A stretch of DNA of 26,603 nucleotides from JADHLN01 sp965658435 (GTDB taxonomy: Bacteria > Pseudomonadota > Alphaproteobacteria > Rickettsiales > JABIRX01). Positions 15,996-23,001 of this stretch are shown piece by piece. Numbering within the stretch: the stretch's first letter is position 1; every line of letters starts with the position of its first letter. The stretch covers positions 1 through 26,603 of the forward strand of contig CBFHSE010000021.1 in assembly GCA_965658435.1 (NCBI GenBank), read 5' to 3'. A program made the position numbers and the translations under genes. The notes under the pieces are model-generated. The model was not told the DNA's origin. It worked only from the letters and a program-made list of their open reading frames with translations, and did no database searches.

Positions 15996-17009
15996 ATGAA
16001 CGCTAAAGTAGAACATCCTAAATCAATTTTAAAAAATCCAGAACAAGAAAGTGTCTCAATCAGGGGAGCTAAAATTAAAAAAAAAGGAGTTACATTCGGG
16101 GCAGAAGAAAGCAAAGAATTCTATAAAGATAAAGCTCCTAACGCTCTAGAAGAAGGTGTTTATACTAAAGAAATTGAACAAAGTTCTGGGAGTATGATTT
16201 ACCGGGAAATGATAGAAAAAGATAAAAAAACTATAGAAGAGTTCCTTCGTCATCTTGGAGGTATTGCTCCTTTAAAGGAATCTCCTTCTAAAAGTTCAAC
16301 TGGTCAAGAAACATTGAATGAAATTCAAAGATTTGTTCAATCAATTGCTAGATTAGTTGCTAAGTTTGATAGCCAAGATGGCAAAAGACGACCAAAACGC
16401 CTGTCTGAATTTTGTGATCGAGGTGAAAAAGATTCAAAAAGAGCTCTAGAACCGGTCAATCGTGAAGCAGAATATGTTGGTTTTTTTAGAATGTTAGATG
16501 AAAAGGGAATAGGGTTTTCTGATTTAGCTAAAAATAATTTAACTCAAAAAGGAGCTGGAATAAGGCTTCATTTACCCATGAATTTATTAAATAGACAAAA
16601 TATAGATGTACAAGGCATGGCGGAGATAGCTCTAGCTGCGAAAAATTTGGGTCTAATTGTTACTAAACGTGTTAGTGGTGGCAAACCAGATGGATTTGAG
16701 TTTAGTATGAATCCTCAATCAGCTCTTCGTGCTTATAATGAATTAAAAGCTCAATCACAATCTACTGAACAAATTGAGCGATGTGAGAGAGAAATAAAAA
16801 CAATAGAAAAACAAATAGAATTTCATCAAAAATCTTGTCCAACCTATATGCCACCTCAAAGCAACAGACTTGGTTTAGAAGAAGATGAACTTCCTAAACC
16901 TATTAAGAAGGTTAGCAATACACCTAGTAAGAATCAGGAAAAAACCACTATAACAGCACCTGTTACTCCTCCTAGAGAACCATTACGAAAAAAAGGTTTA
17001 GGAGTATAA
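15996..17009 (+). CDS. Unknown protein with PP1-docking-like N-terminus (candidate effector)
   Basis: I do not recognise a family. The 337 residues divide into three parts. A polar, probably disordered N-terminus (1 to about 110) contains SILK at 10-13 and KGVTF at 30-34. A central, more ordered region (about 110-245) is rich in charged and helical segments, including EAEYVGFFRMLDEKGIGFSD and MAEIALAAKNLGLIV. A helical, likely coiled-coil stretch (about 247-280: ERCEREIKTIEKQIEFHQKS) follows, then a Pro/Lys/Thr-rich tail ending KKGLGV. There is no signal peptide or membrane segment. It is open for its whole length, with a plausible ribosome-binding site, while both flanking reading frames are broken, so it appears to be maintained. 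The SILK and K-x-V-T-F pair resembles eukaryotic protein phosphatase 1 docking sites, suggesting but not proving a secreted host-acting protein. Confidence 0.8.
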   Translation: MNAKVEHPKSILKNPEQESVSIRGAKIKKKGVTFGAEESKEFYKDKAPNALEEGVYTKEIEQSSGSMIYREMIEKDKKTIEEFLRHLGGIAPLKESPSKSSTGQETLNEIQRFVQSIARLVAKFDSQDGKRRPKRLSEFCDRGEKDSKRALEPVNREAEYVGFFRMLDEKGIGFSDLAKNNLTQKGAGIRLHLPMNLLNRQNIDVQGMAEIALAAKNLGLIVTKRVSGGKPDGFEFSMNPQSALRAYNELKAQSQSTEQIERCEREIKTIEKQIEFHQKSCPTYMPPQSNRLGLEEDELPKPIKKVSNTPSKNQEKTTITAPVTPPREPLRKKGLGV

Positions 17010-17291
17010 ACTACAAAAACACAGCTATATTTTATAATTAAAATAGCTATTGGGCAAAATTTAAACAATATTTACAAATAAATATTAAATTTATTTATGG
17101 AGGTAATTAACATCATTGCCTTATAATTAATAAGGTTCATAGCTCTTTAAATTATTAAAGCAAAAAATATTTATTAGAATAAAAAACTATAATTATAGCT
17201 ATATGAATCACTAGTTTTATCTGTGATATGTGACTATTTTTAAGTTTTAATTTGTATTATGTTATAACTCTAACCTTAAATTAGGTGGAAT
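17010..17291. other. Intergenic region with AT-rich dyads
   Basis: No gene or RNA gene is recognisable here. An imperfect inverted repeat lies at 17023-17048 (AGCT, a two-base bulge, ATTTTA, loop TAAT, TAAAAT, AGCT), just after the end of the 337-residue gene. It might act as a transcript end, although no T-run follows. CTATAATTATAG at 17187-17198 is a perfect 12-base palindrome. The ten bases TTTGTATTAT at 17251-17260 also occur at 15965-15974, in front of the 337-residue gene. Confidence 0.5.
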
Positions 17292-17621
17292 ATGAGTGGA
17301 AATAGAACAGGTGCAAATATAAAATCTTTAAAAGATCGTAACTATAGATGGAGTCAAACAGAATCTAACAATCCTCCCTTATTGAAATTTCTTAAATTTT
17401 TTAGGCTTTGAAAGCCGCTCCTCGGCAAGCACTACTCCAGTAGAGCAACAAGAGTAAAAACTGTGACAGGCTACCCTACTCAATCTTTATAAATTGAAAG
17501 CTCTCTAAAAAATAGAGTAAGAAATATTCAAGGTTATTTTACTGCAAATGAGATAACAAACTCTAATACAAAAGAACTAGGATCATATATGTGCCAAAAT
17601 ATTGTGGCCTTTGTTTTGTAA
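17292..17621 (+). pseudogene. Broken small reading frame of unknown family
   Basis: An ATG with a good Shine-Dalgarno (AGGTGG, four bases before it) opens a 39-codon frame starting MSGNRTGANIKSLKDRNYRW. It stops at 17409-17411. A frame shift at that point continues as FESRSSASTTPVEQQE. A third open piece then reads RVKTVTGYPTQSL, a TAA, and KNRVRNIQGYFTANEITNSN onward to a stop at 17621. RVKTVTGYPTQ and RVRNIQGYFTA look like two copies of one short repeat. The parts read as remnants of one protein with at least one frameshift and one stop. No family is recognised. Alternatively the 39-codon frame is a real small gene. Confidence 0.55.
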
Positions 17622-17631
17622 TATTTTAATA

Positions 17632-19425
17632 TTATTCTGCTTTTATATCTTCAATAATAAATTGTAGATTTTCTCTATCTTGCCATTTATTGATTTGTAG
17701 TGATCCTAAAAAGGAATAATTAGAGTGGGGATTTTTATTTATATAGTCTAATAATAAGCTATCTTTAGCTTTCCATAATATAGCATCTATTTTAGAGCCA
17801 TATAAACCTGAAGAAGCTTCGGCAATAGTTAATTTTAAATGTTTTTCAGCTAATATTTTTTTATAAATTATTACACAATTTGATAATTTAAATTTAGGTT
17901 CAGAATTATGAGCTCCATATGGTGCTAAAATTTTTATTTCTTGTAATAAATTTAAATTAAGCGCAGAAACTGCAAAATCATAATCATATTCTATTATTTG
18001 ATTTTTAAGAGCCTTCTCAGTTTCTTCTTTTAATAATTTATTGATATAATTGCTAAATTCTTCCAGATTTTCTGAAGTTACAGTAAAGCCTGCTGCCATT
18101 TCATGTCCGCCTCCATTTTGTAAATAATCATTCTCCCTTGCTTTGATAATTGCTCTGCCTAAATCTACACCATTAATTGAGCGCGCAGAGGCTTTACCTA
18201 TTTTATTATCAAAACTAATTACAGCTGTTGGTAAATTATATTTTTCTTTGATTCTGGCTGCTACAATTCCAATAACGCCAGGATGCCAATAATTATATTC
18301 AAGATTATGGCAAATTATGATAGAATTTTCTGCTAATTTATTTTTTTCAATCATCGCAAGAGCCTCTTTCTCTACCTGCATTTCAATGGCTTTTCTTTCT
18401 TGATTATGAATTTCTAATTTTGCGGCAATCTCATAAGATTTTTCTAAATTTATTTCACTAAGTAATTTTGCTCCTAAACTTGCTTCACCTACTCTGCCCC
18501 CTGCATTAATTCTTGGCCCTAAAACAAAACCTAAATGATATGATTCAATTTCTTTTAAATCTAAAGAGGCTGATGCAGCTAGAGCCTTTATACCTATTGA
18601 AGGGTTATTGCGCATTTTTTTTAAACCAGCTGCAACAAAAGCCCTATTTAATTTAATTAAAGGCACAACATCACAAACTGTACCCAAGGCCACAATATCT
18701 AAAAAATCTAATAAATTGGGCTCTTTTTTTCTGTGAAAAAAACCCTCTTCTTGTAATTTTCTTTGCAAAGCAACTAAAACTAAAAAACACACTCCCGCTG
18801 CACATAAATAACCATAATTACTTTTATCATCATCTTGATTAGGATTTATAATTGCCAAAGCCTCTGGTTTAATGCCACTTGCTAAATGATGGTCAATTAC
18901 TATTATTTCTAAGCCCATTTTCTTGCCCTCTAAAATAGGCTCAAATGCAGTTGCACCACAATCTACTGTAATTACTAAATCATAATTTTCTGCTTTTAAT
19001 ATTTTAAAGGCATTAGTATTAGGGCCATAACCTTCTTCTATACGATCAGGTATATAAATTCTGCTTTCTATATTTAATGCTTTAAAATAATTTTTTAATA
19101 AAGCAGAAGAAGTAGCCCCATCAACATCATAATCACCAAATATTGCTATTTTTTTATTATTATTAATGGCCTTTATAATAATTGCTGTAATTTCCTCTAA
19201 ATAGTTTAAATTATAGGGGTTCTCCATGTTATTTTTGATAGTTGGAGTAACGTAATTTCTTATTTCAGCTAAATTAGCAAAACGCATTGCTAATAATTCA
19301 GCAACTAAATTAGAGACGTTAAAACTCTCTTTTATTGATGATTTTAAAGTTTCATCAAAGTTTTTTTTCTGCCAAATTTGATTTTTAAGCGATTTTTGGT
19401 TATTAGAGTTTTTTAATTTACGCAT
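17632..19425 (-). CDS. recJ: Single-stranded-DNA-specific exonuclease RecJ
   Basis: A 5'-3' single-strand exonuclease of the DHH phosphoesterase superfamily, used in RecF-pathway recombination and in mismatch and base-excision repair. Motif I DYDVDGATS is at 98-106, the DHH motif (VIDHHLASG) at 177-185, and the DHHA1 glycine motif NGGGHEMAAGF lies around residue 435. The 597 residues are the usual length and all metal-binding motifs are present. Its start codon lies only eight bases from that of divergent bioA, so each promoter must lie inside the other gene or further upstream. Confidence 0.97.
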   Translation of the reverse strand: MRKLKNSNNQKSLKNQIWQKKNFDETLKSSIKESFNVSNLVAELLAMRFANLAEIRNYVTPTIKNNMENPYNLNYLEEITAIIIKAINNNKKIAIFGDYDVDGATSSALLKNYFKALNIESRIYIPDRIEEGYGPNTNAFKILKAENYDLVITVDCGATAFEPILEGKKMGLEIIVIDHHLASGIKPEALAIINPNQDDDKSNYGYLCAAGVCFLVLVALQRKLQEEGFFHRKKEPNLLDFLDIVALGTVCDVVPLIKLNRAFVAAGLKKMRNNPSIGIKALAASASLDLKEIESYHLGFVLGPRINAGGRVGEASLGAKLLSEINLEKSYEIAAKLEIHNQERKAIEMQVEKEALAMIEKNKLAENSIIICHNLEYNYWHPGVIGIVAARIKEKYNLPTAVISFDNKIGKASARSINGVDLGRAIIKARENDYLQNGGGHEMAAGFTVTSENLEEFSNYINKLLKEETEKALKNQIIEYDYDFAVSALNLNLLQEIKILAPYGAHNSEPKFKLSNCVIIYKKILAEKHLKLTIAEASSGLYGSKIDAILWKAKDSLLLDYINKNPHSNYSFLGSLQINKWQDRENLQFIIEDIKAE

Positions 19426-19433
19426 TAATTATT

Positions 19434-20705
19434 ATGAATGATTGGCTCAAATCCGGTTTTGCAAATATGTGGCTACCATATACTCAAATGCAAAATTGTA
19501 AACTACCTCTTGCTGCAAAAAAAACCAAAGCAAGCTATATTTATCTTGAAGATGGTCGCAAATTAATAGATGGTATTTCTTCTTGGTGGAGTGTTAGCCA
19601 TGGATATAATCATCCTTACATCCAAAAAAAAATGGCTGCTCAATTAAAAAAAATGCCTCATATTATGTTGGCAGGATTAGCAAATAAGCCAGCTTATAAT
19701 TTAGCTGAAAATTTAGTAAATTTTATTAATAGCAACAAGCCTAATCTGGAAGATAAATTAGAAAAAGTTTTTTTCTCAGATTCTGGCTCAACCGCAGTAG
19801 AAGTTGCCCTTAAAATTGCCGTGCAATATTTCTTAAATCAAGGAATAAAACGCCCCAAAATTATTGCCTTCGAAAATTCCTATCATGGAGATACTATGGC
19901 AGGTATGAGCTTGTCTGATCCTAAAAATGGCATGCATAAAAAATTTAAAGATTACTTGCCAAAAGAATTAATTTGCAAATTTCCGCGAAACTATTCTGAC
20001 TTATTAATATTTGAAAAATTTCTTAGCAAAAATTCTGTCAAGGCAGCAGCATTAATTATGGAACCTTTAATCCAATGCGCTGGGGGCATGGTTTTTCATA
20101 AGCCTTCTATGTTAGATAAAATAGCAAGATTATGTCGTAAATATAATATTTTATTAATTTTTGATGAATGTGCAGTTGGATTTTATCGTACCGGTAAAAG
20201 GTTTGCATATCATCACAGCAATATAACTCCTGATATTTTAATTTTAGGAAAAGCTTTAACAGGAGGTTTTGTTACCTTGGCGGCCACAATTACCAAGAGA
20301 AAGATTTTTAAAGAATTTTTAGATGATTCTCTGGATAAAGCATTAATGCATGGACCAACTTTTATGGGAAATGCTTTGGCTTGCTCTGCTGCTAATGCTT
20401 CTTTAGAATTATTTAAAAAATATAATTATGCTGCATATTCCTTACAGCTTGAGAAGCTATTTAAAAAATATTTAAAAAATCTTAATAAAAATAATAATGT
20501 GCAAGAAGTAAGAATTTTGGGTGCGGTTGCTGTAATTGAATTAAAAAAAATTAGCTGGTCTGAAACGCTAAAATTAAGAGAAGATTTTATAAATTTAGGA
20601 GTTTGGCTACGCCCTTTTTCTAATGTAATTTATCTAATGCCACCTCTTAATATTGCCAAAAAAGACATAGAGAAATTATGTAATGCTATAATAAAATTAT
20701 TATAA
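19434..20705 (+). CDS. bioA: Adenosylmethionine-8-amino-7-oxononanoate aminotransferase
   Basis: PLP class III aminotransferase that converts 8-amino-7-oxononanoate to 7,8-diaminononanoate using S-adenosylmethionine as amino donor. WLPYTQMQ near residue 13 and the BioA-specific double tryptophan in DGISSWWSVSHGYNHP (47-62) mark the substrate pocket. GSTAVEVALK (118-127) and the IFDECAVGFYRTG block carry the cofactor contacts, with D244. The Schiff-base lysine is K273 in LGKALTGGF. Length of 423 residues is normal. It stands alone, with recJ divergent and tilS convergent (six-base overlap), so it is not in an operon with bioF or bioB. Confidence 0.96.
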   Translation: MNDWLKSGFANMWLPYTQMQNCKLPLAAKKTKASYIYLEDGRKLIDGISSWWSVSHGYNHPYIQKKMAAQLKKMPHIMLAGLANKPAYNLAENLVNFINSNKPNLEDKLEKVFFSDSGSTAVEVALKIAVQYFLNQGIKRPKIIAFENSYHGDTMAGMSLSDPKNGMHKKFKDYLPKELICKFPRNYSDLLIFEKFLSKNSVKAAALIMEPLIQCAGGMVFHKPSMLDKIARLCRKYNILLIFDECAVGFYRTGKRFAYHHSNITPDILILGKALTGGFVTLAATITKRKIFKEFLDDSLDKALMHGPTFMGNALACSAANASLELFKKYNYAAYSLQLEKLFKKYLKNLNKNNNVQEVRILGAVAVIELKKISWSETLKLREDFINLGVWLRPFSNVIYLMPPLNIAKKDIEKLCNAIIKLL

Positions 20706-21674
20706 TTTAGGCTCTTTGCTAAATAATAAATAGTTTGATTTTATTTTAATAAATGTGTGGGCAAAATTTATTTTAGTTATTTCTTTATTGATAATTTTTT
20801 TATAAAGATCATCTAATTTATTAAAACGTGGCTTATAATTTTTATCCCCTAATAAATTAAAAATTTTGATTAAAATACGATAGGCAATTTCAGAATGTAA
20901 ATTGCAAAATTCAGTTAAAGATATTTTAATTTCACTCTGATTAATTTCACATTTTTCTTTAAAAATTATTTCTGTATGTTGAATGAGAAAATCTTTTGCT
21001 CTGTTAAAATGCTCTGAAGATTGAATAATTCTTTTTTCTATTAATTCTTTATCTTCTATTTTTGTTAATAAATTTCTGATATTATTTCTTAAATATTTGG
21101 GGTTTTTATTTGTTTCATCTTCAAACCAAATTTTATTATTTTCTGTTAAATAATTAACTAATTCAGTTTTTTTTATTTTTAATAAAGGCCTAAATAATGT
21201 TAAATTACCATCTAGATTTCTTTTTGTAGCAATGCTAGCTAAACCATCAATGCCGCTTCCTCTTGATAATCTAATAAAGAAATTTTCAATAATATCATCT
21301 TGATGATGTGCAGTAATTAGCAAATTTATATTATGTTCTTTAGCATATTTGCAAAAAATATTATATCTTGCCTCTCTTGCTCTTGCTTCAAAATTTTGTT
21401 CTATATTATCTGTCTTCCATTTTTTAATCTCATGTTTGATATTATCTTTTTTTAAAATTTCATTTAATTTTTTTGCTTCTAAAGAAGATCCCTCTCTTGC
21501 TTGATGGTCAATTGTTAAAGCAAATAATTCAATATTGTTTTTTATTGCGAATTCTTTTGCTAAATAACATAATGCCATAGAGTCTGAACCGCCTGAAATA
21601 GCTATTAAAATTTTTTTAGGTAAATTGATAAAATTCTTGTGAAAAGAATTAGCAAATTTTTCTGATATATGCAT
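20700..21674 (-). CDS. tilS: tRNA(Ile)-lysidine synthase
   Basis: Makes lysidine at C34 of the tRNA-Ile that reads AUA, an essential step. The PP-loop ATPase motif is SGGSDS at 27-32, followed by ALTIDHQAREGSS and the family-typical ITAHHQDDIIENFFIRLSRG. I chose the ATG (MHISEKFANSF, 324 residues); an in-frame TTG five codons upstream would overlap cpoB by ten bases. It follows cpoB after five bases. The pal-cpoB-tilS arrangement is common in alphaproteobacteria, where ftsH often comes next; here the convergent bioA follows. Confidence 0.96.
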   Translation of the reverse strand: MHISEKFANSFHKNFINLPKKILIAISGGSDSMALCYLAKEFAIKNNIELFALTIDHQAREGSSLEAKKLNEILKKDNIKHEIKKWKTDNIEQNFEARAREARYNIFCKYAKEHNINLLITAHHQDDIIENFFIRLSRGSGIDGLASIATKRNLDGNLTLFRPLLKIKKTELVNYLTENNKIWFEDETNKNPKYLRNNIRNLLTKIEDKELIEKRIIQSSEHFNRAKDFLIQHTEIIFKEKCEINQSEIKISLTEFCNLHSEIAYRILIKIFNLLGDKNYKPRFNKLDDLYKKIINKEITKINFAHTFIKIKSNYLLFSKEPKL

Positions 21675-21679
21675 AGAAA

Positions 21680-22354
21680 TTAAGGGCAATTATTAGTGTT
21701 TGATTCTTTAATTGCTTTTTGTCTTATATTGTCTGAGACGCCATTTACATTATTGATTAATATGTCAAAACCAGAACATGCCTCAGATTTTTTTTCTAAA
21801 ATAGTTAGTACTATAGACAATTTAAATAACGCATCATTCCTTCTTGGATTATCCTGATAATCTCTATATGAGATAAGATAATTTTTAGAGGCTTCGTTAT
21901 AATCTTTTGCTTTGTAAGCAACCTCACCTAGCCAAAAATAAGTTTCTCCTATTTTTATATCTTCAGGATATTTTTCTATAAAAAGCTGAAAGGCTCTCCT
22001 AGCTGTATCAAATTTACCGCTTTGCATCATTTCATAGGCATATTTAAACTCATCTAGATTATCTTCTAAATGAGCTTTTAAAAATGCTTCATCTTCTTTA
22101 GGTGCAAGATTATTTATTTTATTTATTATTTGTGCCTGAATTATATCTAATTTTGAAATTTGTTCTTTTAATTCATTAATTTCGATACGTAAATTATCTA
22201 ATTTTGTTTCTAATTTAAGCATTTCATAATATTGTAATGATTCTTCATTTACATTATTATTGACGGCATCAATTTTGGCTGTTTCGGCTTTTTCTGCTGC
22301 AATTAAAGCAGAGCTAGAACAAAAAATTAATAAGGTAATAAAATATTTAAACAT
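21680..22354 (-). CDS. cpoB: Cell division coordinator CpoB (YbgF), Tol-Pal associated
   Basis: A 224-residue periplasmic protein of the Tol-Pal region. A signal peptide (MFKYFITLLIFCSSSALIAA, cleavage probably after A20) is followed by a coiled-coil trimerisation region at about 35-75 (LETKLDNLRIEINELKEQIS). Tetratricopeptide repeats follow from about 105 to 205 (YAYEMMQSGKFDTARRAFQ, then ETYFWLGEVAYKAKDYNEA). In E. coli CpoB links outer-membrane constriction with peptidoglycan synthesis. It lies 29 bases after pal and just before tilS, probably on one transcript. Confidence 0.93.
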   Translation of the reverse strand: MFKYFITLLIFCSSSALIAAEKAETAKIDAVNNNVNEESLQYYEMLKLETKLDNLRIEINELKEQISKLDIIQAQIINKINNLAPKEDEAFLKAHLEDNLDEFKYAYEMMQSGKFDTARRAFQLFIEKYPEDIKIGETYFWLGEVAYKAKDYNEASKNYLISYRDYQDNPRRNDALFKLSIVLTILEKKSEACSGFDILINNVNGVSDNIRQKAIKESNTNNCP

Positions 22355-22383
22355 TATTTATAAAAAGCGCCAAAAAGCTTTGA

Positions 22384-22842
22384 TTATTTGATAATAAATT
22401 CAGCTCTTCTGTTTTTCTGATGCGCTTTTTCAGTGGTACCAAGAGCAACGGGCTTTTCTTCACCATAGCTTACAACTTTTATTCTTTTTGCTTTTATACC
22501 TGCATCAGTTAAGAATTTCTTTACGGAATAACCTCTTCTTTCTCCTAAAGCAAGATTATATTCTTTTGTACCAGTTACGTCACAGTGACCTTCAATTAAT
22601 AATTGCTCTTTAGGGTTTTGCTCTAACCAGATTATATTATTAGTAAGGATTTTTTGTGATTCTTCATTTAAGTAGCTAGAATCAAAGGCAAAATTTATTT
22701 TATTTTTAAATTTAACTTTTTTTTCTAAATTTAAATCTTCTTTTTTAGGGGCAATTACTGGAGCTATTTGCTTTGTGGCATTGTCAAATTTTTGGTTAGC
22801 ATTACAAGAAATTATTAGGAGAAGTAGGAAATATTTTTTCAT
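22384..22842 (-). CDS. pal: Peptidoglycan-associated lipoprotein Pal
   Basis: Outer-membrane lipoprotein with a C-terminal OmpA-like domain, the partner of TolB. The signal peptide is very short and ends in a lipobox IISC, giving lipidated C13. The OmpA-like domain has FAFDSSYLNEES, then IEGHCDVTGTKEYNLALGERR and the closing KNRRAEFIIK. In the first loop the usual D-E-R-G-T of Pal reads D-V-T-G-T, so the aspartate is kept but the E-R pair is replaced. Length is 152 residues. It is the first gene of pal-cpoB-tilS; tolB is not next to it in this window. Confidence 0.93.
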   Translation of the reverse strand: MKKYFLLLLIISCNANQKFDNATKQIAPVIAPKKEDLNLEKKVKFKNKINFAFDSSYLNEESQKILTNNIIWLEQNPKEQLLIEGHCDVTGTKEYNLALGERRGYSVKKFLTDAGIKAKRIKVVSYGEEKPVALGTTEKAHQKNRRAEFIIK

Positions 22843-22869
22843 TTTAAGTAATTATAATATTTAGTTTAA

Positions 22870-22909
22870 GCTATAATAGACCTAATTTAATTTTCAAGTA
22901 GGTCTTTTT
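22870..22909 (-). promoter_or_regulatory. Putative pal promoter overlapped by an inverted repeat
   Basis: On the minus strand TTGAAA (22897-22892) and TATAGC (22875-22870) are 16 bases apart, a fair promoter pointing at pal with a leader of about 20 bases. The same DNA contains a perfect seven-base inverted repeat, AGACCTA (22878-22884) and TAGGTCT (22899-22905), with a 14-base spacer. On the plus strand the right arm runs into TTTT, so it also looks like a weak terminator, although no plus-strand gene lies upstream. It may be an operator or a terminator for antisense transcripts. Confidence 0.4.
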
Positions 22910-23001
22910 CTAAAAAGATATAATAAATCAAGATAATAGCTATAAAGATCTTGTTTTAATATTGAATTTGGCTATTTTATAAAAAATTTTACAAATTATA
23001 T

